64,000 nt of DNA from Arthrobacter rhizosphaerae (GCF_023062595.1 NZ_JALLAN010000013.1:1-64000); one strand, 5' to 3'; shown: positions 32,611 to 40,760, counted from the stretch's first letter. Numbers and translations are program-made. The notes: generated from the sequence alone by a model not told the origin.

Positions 32611-33117
32611 GTGGCCAGCAATGCGAAGAATATTCGCCCGGGATCATTGAGTAGCGAGCCGCTGGACGCCATTGACGAGAAACTTCTCGCGGCTCTGGTC
32701 GAGGACGCAAGGATTTCCAACAAACAACTCGCCGAGCTGGTGGGAATTGCCCCTTCAACAGCCCTGATGCGCACCCGCGCCCTCTCCGAGCGGGGGATAG
32801 TCCAAGGGTATGAGGCGAAGCTGAGCCTCTCGGCAATCGGCCGATCGGTTCAGGCACTCGTGGCCGTGCGGCTCCGTGCTCACGACCGTGACCAGATTGA
32901 CAGGTTCACAGCCCGCGTACCCCAACTCCCCGCCGTACTGTCGACCTTTCACACGTCAGGGTCGGTCGATTACCTGCTGCATATCGCCGTCGGCACGACG
33001 GAGGACCTCAGGGACTGGGTGCTGGACAACCTGGCCACGGACCCCGTCGTCGGCCACACCGAAACCACCCTGGTGTTCGAGCATATCCAGGGCAACCACG
33101 GCCCGCTGCCGGAGTAA
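32611..33117 (+). CDS. Lrp/AsnC family transcriptional regulator
   Basis: A 168-residue regulator with an N-terminal winged HTH (about 18-75: LDAIDEKLLAALVEDARISNKQLAELVG...STALMRTRALSERGIV) and a C-terminal RAM/ligand-binding domain (about 80-160). Start GTG 32611 has GAGGAGG eight bases upstream. Divergence from the gamma-lyase gene implies it controls that gene, as such pairs usually do. Its 3' end overlaps the 3' end of the MFS gene on the other strand by 162 bp. Confidence 0.92.
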   Translation: MASNAKNIRPGSLSSEPLDAIDEKLLAALVEDARISNKQLAELVGIAPSTALMRTRALSERGIVQGYEAKLSLSAIGRSVQALVAVRLRAHDRDQIDRFTARVPQLPAVLSTFHTSGSVDYLLHIAVGTTEDLRDWVLDNLATDPVVGHTETTLVFEHIQGNHGPLPE

Positions 33118-34335
33118 GCTGACCACCGCCAGAATGACGGCGCATAACGCGCACAGCAGCACAAACACCGTGACGGAAGCCGGAAGGCCCCACGCCGTCG
33201 TCGCAAATCCCAAACCAATCACCGGCACAGCGCTGCCCAGGTACGTGATGACATAGACAGCGCTGATGACCTGCGCGTGACGGGATGGTTCCGTCCTGCC
33301 AGCCACGTCATTGAAGGCTGCGCGGAAGGAAATGCCTTGGCCGAGTCCTGCCCCAATGCTGGCCAGGACAAGTAGCCAAGGGCTGGTCAAAGCGGCCGCG
33401 ACAGCTATGAGGGCGACCGAAACTGCGAGGATAAGAAGCCCCACGGGGACCACGAAGCGACCGCGCACCGCAAGCAACTGACTCAGCGCTGATGAACCCA
33501 GCGTCAGTCCTGCCAGCACACCAACCAAGGGCCTCGAATCCACGTGGACTATCCCCGCGAAGAACCCCGGAGCAAGGGACAGGCAGAATCCGAACACCGC
33601 GAAACTAAGGAAGCCCACAGCGGCGGCTAGCCAGAACGCCCCACGTGCTTCCGGGGAGACGGATAGCCGCCGTGGTGCCAGTGCCTTGATGGGCCATGTC
33701 CCGTTCACCGGCCGGACGGCAGGGCGGGCCTTCAGCAAGTACAGAGGTACGAGCAGCACGCTGAGGATGAGCGAATGCACGACGAAGGGTGTGGAAGTGG
33801 GCACTGGCAGGAGCGAAAGCACTCCGCCGATCACGGGACCGGCCGCCACCCCTCCGGCCGACGCGAGCAGCGTGAACCGGGAAGCCCAGTCCGGACGCGC
33901 GGGCAGAAGTTCGCGAAGGGCAGCAGAACTTGCGCCGGTCGCGAGCGCCACAGCGATGCCTTGGAGTGCCCTGCCAGCTGAAAGCGCGACGAGGTTGCCC
34001 GCCGTCGCGAAGACCAGGCCGCCCAGCAGCGCCACCAATACTGCCAGCAGCAGTGCAGCCCGCCTGCCAATATGGTCCGACCAGTGGCCGGCAAGCATAA
34101 GCGTGGCCACCAGTGCCAGGACGTAGGCGGAGAAAGCAACGGTGATATCCAGCGAAGTCAGCCCGAGCTGGGACTCGTACAAGGGGTACAGCGGCGTCGC
34201 CAGGTTCGCTCCGACCAGCAACGTGAAGATCACGATGCCAGCCAGGACCAGGCGGGCCGTGGTGGAAGCATCCCATCCCCTGGGGCTAACGGCGGCGGTG
34301 GACATACGGAGTTCGCTGAAGACAGTCATTTCCAT
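32956..34335 (-). CDS. MFS transporter
   Basis: A 12-helix major facilitator of 459 residues when started at ATG 34335 (AAAAGG upstream; ATG 34329 also possible). The motif-A loop is GHWSDHIGRRAALL, and the overall pattern fits drug or amino-acid exporters. The last helix ends near VSLLRQR; about 45 further residues are hydrophilic and are encoded antisense to the Lrp gene, so the natural stop may have been lost. It is divergent from a second Lrp-type regulator at 34419. The substrate is unknown; the regulator suggests an amino acid or related compound. Confidence 0.87.
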   Translation of the reverse strand: MEMTVFSELRMSTAAVSPRGWDASTTARLVLAGIVIFTLLVGANLATPLYPLYESQLGLTSLDITVAFSAYVLALVATLMLAGHWSDHIGRRAALLLAVLVALLGGLVFATAGNLVALSAGRALQGIAVALATGASSAALRELLPARPDWASRFTLLASAGGVAAGPVIGGVLSLLPVPTSTPFVVHSLILSVLLVPLYLLKARPAVRPVNGTWPIKALAPRRLSVSPEARGAFWLAAAVGFLSFAVFGFCLSLAPGFFAGIVHVDSRPLVGVLAGLTLGSSALSQLLAVRGRFVVPVGLLILAVSVALIAVAAALTSPWLLVLASIGAGLGQGISFRAAFNDVAGRTEPSRHAQVISAVYVITYLGSAVPVIGLGFATTAWGLPASVTVFVLLCALCAVILAVVSLLRQRAVVALDMLEHQGGFGVADDGVRGQVVQHPVPEVLRRADGDMQQVIDRP

Positions 34336-34418
34336 GCCTTTTCTTGTTCCGGACCACCGGATCCTTGTGGGATACGGCGCTTCCCGGGCAGTTCTGATAG
34401 CTACATATTCACTCCTGA

Positions 34419-35051
34419 ATGACCCGCAAGACCGAGATGGATGCAAAAATTGATCAAAACAGTCAATCAGTGACCGCCAGAATGAGCCGGAGTGATGCTT
34501 TGAACCAACTAGATCCCACGGATCTGAAGATCCTTCTGGAATTGATCCGGGACCCGCGGATTCAGATCGGCGAACTCAGCGAACTGCTGGGGATTGCCCG
34601 CAACACCGCCCAATCCCGGGTGCGGCGGATGCTCCGCTCCGGCGTCCTTCACGATGGCGGTCGCGAAATCGATCTTGAGGCAGTGGGATACGACGTCGTC
34701 GCCTTTGTCACCATCGAAGTGACCCACCGCGAACTCGACGGCGTTGTCGGAGCCTTACGCCTGCTCCCCCAGGTTTTGGAAGTCCATGAAATCTCAGGTC
34801 GTGGAGACGTCTGGTGCAGGGTAGTTGCCACTGACACCCACAATCTCCAGTCGGCGCTTCGCTCCGTTCTCCGGATCAAGGGCGTGATCCGGACAGAGAC
34901 AGTCTTGGCTCTGCACACGCACATTCCATATCGGACTGAACCTTTGATAAGCCGCCTTACGCAGGGAGATGCGTTGGCCCGGCAGCAGAATCGGGGTAAG
35001 GCCGCGGCGGGGACACCCCAGCCCATAGCGGGGAATAGGATTTCAACATGA
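34419..35051 (+). CDS. Lrp/AsnC family transcriptional regulator
   Basis: Up to 210 residues. The HTH region (LDPTDLKILLELIRDPRIQIGELSELLG then NTAQSRVRRML) is preceded by ~30 extra residues if translation starts at ATG 34419; ATG 34437 and ATG 34482 are alternatives and none has a good ribosome-binding site. The RAM domain spans about 95-180. The last ~35 residues are basic and low in complexity. It is divergent from the MFS exporter, which it probably controls. Confidence 0.88.
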   Translation: MTRKTEMDAKIDQNSQSVTARMSRSDALNQLDPTDLKILLELIRDPRIQIGELSELLGIARNTAQSRVRRMLRSGVLHDGGREIDLEAVGYDVVAFVTIEVTHRELDGVVGALRLLPQVLEVHEISGRGDVWCRVVATDTHNLQSALRSVLRIKGVIRTETVLALHTHIPYRTEPLISRLTQGDALARQQNRGKAAAGTPQPIAGNRIST

Positions 35052-35136
35052 AATTGGCGCTCCCCCTTCCCACCCGCCTGGCCCCAGGCCAGCCCCTGAA
35101 GGCCTCCCCATGCCTGTGTGACGGGCGGTCCGTTTC

Positions 35137-36132
35137 GTGACGATCATCGACAACGCCGTCTACGTGGACGGGATCCGCAGCTCGCAACCCCACACCCTGG
35201 AGCAGACCTTTGAGACGCTCAGCGAGCATGGCGGAATGGCCTGGATAGGTTTGTACCGTCCGACTCAAACCGAGATGGCGGAGGTGGCGGAAGAGTTTGG
35301 GCTCCATGAACTTGCCGTCGAAGACGCCATCTCCGCGCACCAGCGGCCCAAGCTGGAGCGGTACGGCGACAACCTCTTCACCGTGTTGCGGCCAGCAAGG
35401 TACATCGACGAATCCGAAACGGTGGAATTCGGCGAGCTGCACATCTTTACCGGCCGAAACTTCGTGGTCACGGTGCGTCACGCTGAAACAGGCGGGGTTG
35501 CCCGTGTCCGACGCCGGCTCGAAAGCAAGCCGGAACTGCTCGCCCACGGACCGGAGGCCGTTCTTTACGCTCTCATGGACCAGGTAGTTGACGACTACGT
35601 TCCGGTGGTAGCCGGGCTGGAGAACGATATCGACGAGATCGAGGACCAGCTTTTCAGCGGTGACTCCCACGTTTCCCGACGGATTTACGAACTGGCCCGC
35701 GAGGTCATCCAATTCCAACGCGCCATCCATCCCCTGCCGGGAATGATGCAACTCCTCAAGCGGGGATTCGATAAATACGGCGTCGACACCGAACTCCAGC
35801 ACAGCCTCAGGGACGTTGAGGACCACGTGGAACGGCTGATCTCGCGCGCAGATTCGTTCCGTGACCTGCTGCAGAACGCCCTGACCCTGGACGGCACTCT
35901 GACCGCTAACCGGCAAAACCAGGCGAGTGCAGAACAGAACGAACAGGTAAAGAAGATTTCCTCCTGGGCGGCTATCTTCTTTGCCCCGTCCTTTGTGGCA
36001 GGCGTTTACGGGATGAACTTCGACTTCATGCCAGAGCTTCATTGGGCATTGGGCTACCCAATGTCCCTGGCATTGATGGCCGGTATGGCCGGACTCATGT
36101 ACGTCATTTTCAAAAAGAAAGGATGGCTGTAG
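35137..36132 (+). CDS. corA: CorA family Mg2+/Co2+ transporter
   Basis: Pentameric divalent-cation channel, 331 residues. A large cytosolic N-terminal funnel (1-260) is followed by two C-terminal membrane helices. The selectivity signature YGMNFDFMPEL lies between them, and the protein ends in a basic KKKGWL tail. It starts at a GTG at 35137 without a clear ribosome-binding site. The small downstream gene begins 6 bp after its stop and may be co-transcribed. Confidence 0.95.
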   Translation: MTIIDNAVYVDGIRSSQPHTLEQTFETLSEHGGMAWIGLYRPTQTEMAEVAEEFGLHELAVEDAISAHQRPKLERYGDNLFTVLRPARYIDESETVEFGELHIFTGRNFVVTVRHAETGGVARVRRRLESKPELLAHGPEAVLYALMDQVVDDYVPVVAGLENDIDEIEDQLFSGDSHVSRRIYELAREVIQFQRAIHPLPGMMQLLKRGFDKYGVDTELQHSLRDVEDHVERLISRADSFRDLLQNALTLDGTLTANRQNQASAEQNEQVKKISSWAAIFFAPSFVAGVYGMNFDFMPELHWALGYPMSLALMAGMAGLMYVIFKKKGWL

Positions 36133-36138
36133 CACCGG

Positions 36139-36630
36139 ATGATCAGCACAGAGAATCCCGGGTGGGGCCAGGGTTTCGGTGGCGGGCGGATCATCGTACC
36201 CGGAACAGAACGGCAGTTGGGTGCTTTCGGGCTCTTCCGGCCTTCACCCTCGCCGGGACAGGCGACCGGGGAAGGCCAGGCACGCGGACAGACGTCCTGG
36301 CAGGCTGCTGTTAAACACGCCGAGGGCGGAGTGTTGTGGATAAGCCTCGGCCAATTGCTGGAGCAGAACATTCCGGAACCGGAGCTGACTGGAGTGGCGG
36401 CCACACATGAGACGTGGGTCCTGGACGCGGATGTCCCGGGGAAAGTCAGCGGGTCCGGCCCGTTGGCGAAGCGTTTCGTGGAAGTCGCGAGAGTCTTGGA
36501 GCAGTGCGACGTCACCGTGTTTCTTGTCTCAGCGAGCCCACTGCCTTTGGATCCTGCAAACCCGTTTTCAGCCCTTGCCCTTGTTGAATCCTCAGAAGAG
36601 CTGCCAGTTGAAGGTATCCACGGGTCCTGA
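36139..36630 (+). CDS. Hypothetical protein, possible C-terminal relic of AFG1/ZapE-like ATPase
   Basis: A 163-residue protein without a P-loop. The order RIIVPGTERQLG, then GGVLWISLGQLLEQ, then THETWVLDADVP, then AKRFVEVARVLEQCDVTVFLVSASPL resembles the segment after the ATPase core of AFG1/ZapE proteins (the region that normally reads FxFxxLC, DVP, and RRFIxLVDxLYDxxVxLxxSA). If correct, the ATPase module is missing and this is a derived or degenerate fragment. It starts 6 bp after corA, so it is probably translated with it. The resemblance is by eye only. Confidence 0.45.
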   Translation: MISTENPGWGQGFGGGRIIVPGTERQLGAFGLFRPSPSPGQATGEGQARGQTSWQAAVKHAEGGVLWISLGQLLEQNIPEPELTGVAATHETWVLDADVPGKVSGSGPLAKRFVEVARVLEQCDVTVFLVSASPLPLDPANPFSALALVESSEELPVEGIHGS

Positions 36631-36747
36631 GCAACGTTCCGTCTGACTGCAACGTTGCCCGGATCCAGGCAATGAACAGGCAGTACTTGCTTTCATGATG
36701 TACCGTTCTATCCCGACAGGTTTAGGCAAAGCAAAGGGACATATCAG

Positions 36748-37050
36748 GTGGCAACGGACTACGACGAAATCCGATCAGACGTCGCGGAGACGCGGAACGC
36801 ATCACTCGAGGCGCTCAAGTCTGCGAATTCTCCGGATGCACGGAGCGTCGTGCGGGAACTTGACGAGACGGACACGGTAGACGGCGTTGAACTTCCGGGC
36901 GCCGATTTGTCCGGTGAGGAACTGAGTATTGAGGTGATCCCCCAGAAGGCGGATGAATTCACCTGCTACTCATGCTTCCTTGTTCGGCATCGTTCGCAGA
37001 TCGCCCGTGAAAAGGGCGGGCACGCTTACTGCATCGACTGCGAAGGCTAA
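36748..37050 (+). CDS. DUF4193 domain protein
   Basis: A 100-residue actinobacteria-specific protein. The N-terminus (MATDYDEIRSDVAE) and the C-terminal zinc-ribbon-like pair CYSC...CIDC are diagnostic of DUF4193. The central part is acidic. Function is unknown. It starts at GTG 36748 with AAAGGGA upstream and ends at a strong hairpin, so it is likely monocistronic. Confidence 0.9.
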   Translation: MATDYDEIRSDVAETRNASLEALKSANSPDARSVVRELDETDTVDGVELPGADLSGEELSIEVIPQKADEFTCYSCFLVRHRSQIAREKGGHAYCIDCEG

Positions 37051-37066
37051 GAACTTCCAATCGAGC

Positions 37067-37093
37067 AGGAGGGCCGGGGTTCCCGGCCCTCCT
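37067..37093 (+). terminator. Terminator hairpin after DUF4193 gene
   Basis: A perfect 12-bp stem (AGGAGGGCCGGG and its complement) with a 3-nt loop lies 17 nt after the stop codon, without a T tract. Confidence 0.7.
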
Positions 37094-37110
37094 CACGGGC
37101 TCTGCAAACG

Positions 37111-37183
37111 TGGAGCTAAGGGGATTCGAACCCCTGACCTCTTCGATGCGAACGAAGCGCTCTACCAACTGAGCTATAGCCCC
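37111..37183 (-). tRNA. tRNA-Ala (anticodon CGC)
   Basis: A 73-nt cloverleaf on the minus strand. The acceptor begins GGGGCTA and pairs with TAGCTCC, including the G3:U70 wobble that identifies alanine tRNAs. The D loop is AGCTCAGTTGGTAGAGC, the anticodon stem CTTCG/CGAAG encloses TTCGCAT (anticodon CGC, reading GCG), and the T arm contains GGTTCGAATCC. The 3' CCA tail is not encoded. Confidence 0.97.
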
Positions 37184-37230
37184 AAGACAAAGACGTTTTT
37201 TACGTCAGGTCGAGTACTGCCGTCCTTAGG

Positions 37231-38030
37231 CTACAAACTATCCGCATTCTTTGCCAACCAGGCCGAGAAAGTCTCGCGGCCAAAGGCATGTTCAGGGATC
37301 AGGTTCTGTCCCTCACGAAGGTACTTGCCCATGCTGCCGGGCAACGGCAATTGAATGACTTTTCCGCGGACATGCGCCGCCTTCTGCCAGATTTGTGCCA
37401 TCGACCTCATCGGCAGGATCTCAGGACCGCCAACCGTACGCACACGATGAGACTCCGGCCGGGGGCGTCCAGAGCCTCCTCGAGCAAGGCAGCAGCTGCT
37501 TCTGACGGGGACATCGTCTGGAACCTTGCACCCTTGAATACCGGTATCAGCCGCACGCGCGAACCCACCGAGAACACCTCTGCCAGGAGACTGTGGAATT
37601 GAGTTGTCCGGACAACGACAGTTTCCACGTCCGCGCGGGCATACCTTTGTTCTTTTTCCGCTTTTGATCGCTGATAGCCCAGACGCACCTGATCACAATT
37701 AATGATGGAAAGCAGCACAGCCTTCTTCACGCCTTCCGTCTTCGCGGCGCGCAGCAGCCGATCTCCCCCATCAGCAAAGCCCTTAATCGCCTTTCGCGAT
37801 CGTCCCTCAAGGCAATCCACGACGACGTCGGCACCCGACAAAGCGTCCGCGACCCCCGACCCCGTTGCAACGTCCGCAGCCCAATAGATGGCGCCGTTGT
37901 GATAACGAGCCGAGCCTGGCGCCGGTGGATGGCGGCTGAAGGCAACAACCTCAAGGCCGCGCTCGAGGGCCTGGCGGACAACTTCAGTGCCGACCTGGCC
38001 GGTGCCGCCAGCGACGCAGATACGCAACAT
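37231..38030 (-). pseudogene. SDR/NmrA-like NAD(P)-binding protein, frameshifted
   Basis: The first part (from ATG 38030) has the atypical-SDR nucleotide motif GGTGQVG at the N-terminus and runs to EEALDAPGR, then loses similarity and stops at 37407. The family C-terminus (RTVGGPEILPMRSMAQIWQ to FSAWLAKNADSL) continues in another frame from about 37460 to 37231. The shift maps to a run of five G (plus strand 37461-37465): one more base there would restore a single frame of about 266 residues. Either this is a true inactivating mutation or a homopolymer sequencing error. TAGCCT 6 nt before the ATG suggests a leaderless transcript. Confidence 0.8.
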
Positions 38031-38036
38031 GTTCCG

Positions 38037-38042
38037 AGGCTA
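38037..38042 (-). promoter_or_regulatory. Candidate -10 element, leaderless
   Basis: TAGCCT (minus strand) ends 6 nt before the ATG at 38030 of the SDR gene. Confidence 0.5.
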
Positions 38043-38055
38043 TGGACGTCGGGGA

Positions 38056-39039
38056 TCAGGCGCGGCGGCGCTGAAGGACGTCATCCAGGTTGCTCAGTGC
38101 GCTTTGAGGCTTCGTGAGAGGCTGTTGAGCCTGCGATGCCGCGGGCGCAGCCGACACACCCTGCTTCAAGGTAGGCTTTCCGGCTGCTTTCGGAGCCTCC
38201 GGAAGTTCAAGGGGCTCTGGCGCTGCGCGCTCAGCTTTAGCTGCCTCCACATAAGTGGGCTTTGGAACCTCCACGGGCTCCCAGCTGGCACCGAGTCCGC
38301 CTGGCACATCGGCCGACATAAACGGACGGCGCACACTATGGTCCCCTGACGCCACCGCTTCAGCCAAAGCAGCCTGCCGAAGCTCCAACGCGGTCAGCGG
38401 CTTGACCTGCGGGCGGGAAGCTTCGGCATCAAATAAAGGGATGTCACCATTCGAGCGGGTTTCCGTACTGTCGCGGACACCAGCTGGATTTCCTGTGGCC
38501 CGGTCCCGGCCTTCACCGACGCTCCGTCCCGGAGCACTCATGGCGGACCTGAACGCGGCTTGCACTTTAGCCCGCCGATCCCGCACCGCGAGTCGCCGAA
38601 GCAAAGCCACTGTCAGGACTGCGGTTACCAGAGCAGCAAAGGGCAACCAATTCGGCCCGATGCCGAAAAGACGAAGGGCTCCCGACGTGGCCGCCGCCAG
38701 AAGGGACATCAGTCCGATCAGTGCAATTCCACAGCGGCCGTAGCGGATCCTGAATGGTTTAGGAGGCACCGCAGGCTGGCGTCCCGAGTCGCGGGATGAT
38801 GTTTCCCTGACGGATTCAGTACCGGGCACGGTGTCCATGGTTTTCTCCTGCTGGACGGCCATTTTCAGGACCGTTCCGGCTTGGGGGTCTGTTATTTCGA
38901 CGTCGATGGGTTCCAATACTGCCTCGCCAGCAGCCTGCAGCTGCTGCCGGCCATTACGAAGCACGTAGGGGGCAACCCATACAATCCAGAGCGCGACAGC
39001 GATAACAAGGATCACTGAGCTGCTAAGAGGGAAGTCCAC
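38056..39039 (-). CDS. Divisome membrane protein, SepX/GlpR type
   Basis: About 327 residues with one N-terminal membrane helix (SSSVILVIAVALWIVWVAPY) followed by RNGRQQLQ, a second pair of hydrophobic helices in the middle (about 125-165), and a long charged, Pro/Ala-rich cytosolic tail. The N-terminus and its position beside rimJ-like and galU genes match the actinobacterial SepX/GlpR family (Rv0996 region), which organises FtsZ and binds the gephyrin-like protein Glp in corynebacteria. I chose GTG 39039, 7 nt after TACCGT; a TTG at 39045 adds two residues. No glp (moeA-like) gene is in the cluster here. Confidence 0.75.
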   Translation of the reverse strand: MDFPLSSSVILVIAVALWIVWVAPYVLRNGRQQLQAAGEAVLEPIDVEITDPQAGTVLKMAVQQEKTMDTVPGTESVRETSSRDSGRQPAVPPKPFRIRYGRCGIALIGLMSLLAAATSGALRLFGIGPNWLPFAALVTAVLTVALLRRLAVRDRRAKVQAAFRSAMSAPGRSVGEGRDRATGNPAGVRDSTETRSNGDIPLFDAEASRPQVKPLTALELRQAALAEAVASGDHSVRRPFMSADVPGGLGASWEPVEVPKPTYVEAAKAERAAPEPLELPEAPKAAGKPTLKQGVSAAPAASQAQQPLTKPQSALSNLDDVLQRRRA

Positions 39040-39046
39040 ACTCAAA

Positions 39047-39052
39047 ACGGTA
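39047..39052 (-). promoter_or_regulatory. Candidate -10 element, leaderless
   Basis: TACCGT (minus strand) ends 7 nt before the GTG at 39039 of the sepX-like gene. Confidence 0.4.
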
Positions 39053-39185
39053 TGAGCAATACACGAAGCGGACTCGCATTGGCCGCGGTGTGTCGCACGT
39101 CGGTGTCAAAATCAATGGCCTAATTCCGGCCGCAGGCATCCGTCGTCTTCCTTTGTGCCTCCTGGAACCGGGGCTGAGATGATCC

Positions 39186-39803
39186 CTAGTGCGGACGGCT
39201 TCGCAGCCACCGGTTGAGGATTCCTTCCGGCACTTCTTCAGAGGTGAGGGCGAATGACCGGTGATCGGCCCATTCGCCATTGATGTGGAGGAAACGGGGC
39301 CGATAGCCCTCATCCCGAAAACCGAGCTTCTCTACGACGCGAAGGCTGGGTCCGTTATCGGGCTTGATGTTGATTTCCATGCGATGAAGCCCCAGGGTTC
39401 TGAAGCAGTGGTCAGTGGCCATCGCCACAGCAGTGGGTGCAATACCCCGGCCGGCATGGGACTTATCCACCCAGTAACCGAGGGTTGCCATCATGGCTGA
39501 GCCCCACACAATCGAGGACACAGTCAGCTGTCCGATAATCACGGGTTCCCGGACACCTGGAGTCCACTCAGTAATCACAAACGGCAGCGCCGTACCTTGA
39601 GCCGCCTGAATGTTGAGCGATCTGACCATTTGGCGGTAGCTGGGTAGACCACCGCCGGGCATTGGGTTTGAAGCCTCCCAAGGCGCCAGCCAGTCCCGGT
39701 TGCGGGAGCGGACCTCTGTCCATTCCTTGCGATCCCGATAGCGGATGGGCCGCAGTACGAGATCGTCGCAGGTTAGCGTCACCGGCCAAATGGGACTGCC
39801 CAT
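39186..39803 (-). CDS. RimJ/RimL-type GNAT acetyltransferase
   Basis: A 205-residue GNAT of the ribosomal-protein-serine/alanine acetyltransferase group. Landmarks: LVLRPIRYRDRKEW, GYWVDKSHAGRGIAPTAV (acetyl-CoA loop) and LHRMEINIKPDNGPSLRVVEKLGFRDEG. The galU-rimJ-sepX order parallels mycobacterial Rv0993-Rv0996. It starts 6 bp after the galU stop codon with no ribosome-binding site of its own, so it is probably translationally coupled to galU. The substrate protein is unknown. Confidence 0.88.
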   Translation of the reverse strand: MGSPIWPVTLTCDDLVLRPIRYRDRKEWTEVRSRNRDWLAPWEASNPMPGGGLPSYRQMVRSLNIQAAQGTALPFVITEWTPGVREPVIIGQLTVSSIVWGSAMMATLGYWVDKSHAGRGIAPTAVAMATDHCFRTLGLHRMEINIKPDNGPSLRVVEKLGFRDEGYRPRFLHINGEWADHRSFALTSEEVPEGILNRWLRSRPH

Positions 39804-39809
39804 CGACTG

Positions 39810-40715
39810 TTACTTGGACAGGCTGGCGGTGAATTCAGGCAACCAGTCCCGAAGCCGGGGGCCAAGGTCCTCGCTGTCGCAGGCCAGCTCCAAGCAGGCT
39901 TTCAAATAGCTCAGTTTGTCACCGGTGTCGTAGCGCCGACCCCGGAAAACAACGCCGTAGACTCCATGACCATCGGCGTCGCCGGCAGCCAGTTCCTGCA
40001 GGGCGTCGGTCAGCTGAATTTCACCGCCGCGGCCCGGTTCAGTGCCTTCCAGCACCTCGAACACTGCGGGGTGGAGGACATAACGGCCAATCAAGGCCAG
40101 GTTTGAGGGCGCCTCGTGCGGTTCCGGCTTTTCGACCAAGTGCTTGACCCTGACGTAGCTTTCGCCTTCAATCTCCTCGATGTCGGCACACCCGTAGGAA
40201 CTGATCTGTGAAGGTTCCACCTCAATGAGCGCTACAACTGAGCCACCGGTCTTAGCCTGCACCTCGATCATCGTGCTGAGAAGGTCGTCCCGTGGATCGA
40301 TGAGGTCATCACCCAAAAGCACCGCAAAGGGTTCAAGTCCAACGTGTTGCTTGGCGCGGAGGACGGCATGGCCAAGTCCCTTGGGATCGCCTTGCCGGAC
40401 ATAGTGAATGTCGCCCAGATTGCTTGCTGCCTGAATGGACTCCAGCTTGGTGGTATCCCCCTTGGCCTCAAGCATGGCCTCAAGGGCCGGGACCCGGTCA
40501 AAGTGATCCTCCAACGCACGCTTGTTCCGGCCGGTAATCATCAGCACATCACTGAGACCCACACTGACTGCCTCTTCGACCACGTACTGAATCGCTGGCT
40601 TGTCGACCACCGGGAGCATTTCCTTAGGCATGGCCTTCGTTGCCGGGAGGAATCTTGTTCCGAGACCCGCGGCGGGGATGACAGCCTTGCGGACGGATGC
40701 GTTGGTGGTGGTCAC
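39810..40715 (-). CDS. galU: UTP-glucose-1-phosphate uridylyltransferase
   Basis: Makes UDP-glucose from UTP and glucose-1-phosphate for cell-envelope and polysaccharide synthesis. The 301-residue protein carries the nucleotidyltransferase signature PAAGLGTRFLPATKAMPKEMLP, the LLGDD metal-binding motif and GLGHAVLRAK. Start GTG 40715 (MTTTNASVRKAV) lies 6 nt after TAGATT and has no ribosome-binding site, predicting a leaderless mRNA that continues into rimJ. Confidence 0.96.
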   Translation of the reverse strand: MTTTNASVRKAVIPAAGLGTRFLPATKAMPKEMLPVVDKPAIQYVVEEAVSVGLSDVLMITGRNKRALEDHFDRVPALEAMLEAKGDTTKLESIQAASNLGDIHYVRQGDPKGLGHAVLRAKQHVGLEPFAVLLGDDLIDPRDDLLSTMIEVQAKTGGSVVALIEVEPSQISSYGCADIEEIEGESYVRVKHLVEKPEPHEAPSNLALIGRYVLHPAVFEVLEGTEPGRGGEIQLTDALQELAAGDADGHGVYGVVFRGRRYDTGDKLSYLKACLELACDSEDLGPRLRDWLPEFTASLSK

Positions 40716-40721
40716 TGAACT

Positions 40722-40727
40722 AATCTA
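40722..40727 (-). promoter_or_regulatory. Candidate -10 element, leaderless
   Basis: TAGATT (minus strand) ends 6 nt before the GTG at 40715 of galU. Confidence 0.6.
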
Positions 40728-40745
40728 ACGGAGGCGCCAGTTATT

Positions 40746-40760
40746 GGGTAATCATTCTCA
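40746..40760. promoter_or_regulatory. Weak Fur/Zur-like box
   Basis: On the minus strand TGAGAATGATTACCC matches 11 of 15 positions of the Zur/Fur-type consensus TGAAAATGATTTTCA. One half-site is good and the other poor. It lies between divergent galU and the 5-formyl-THF cyclo-ligase gene. Confidence 0.25.

Noticed and set aside
34957..36135. 392-residue minus-strand open frame opposite corA
   Set aside because: It is the antisense shadow of a well-supported CorA gene; composition is His/Val/Gly-rich with no domain, and it also runs through the end of the Lrp gene.
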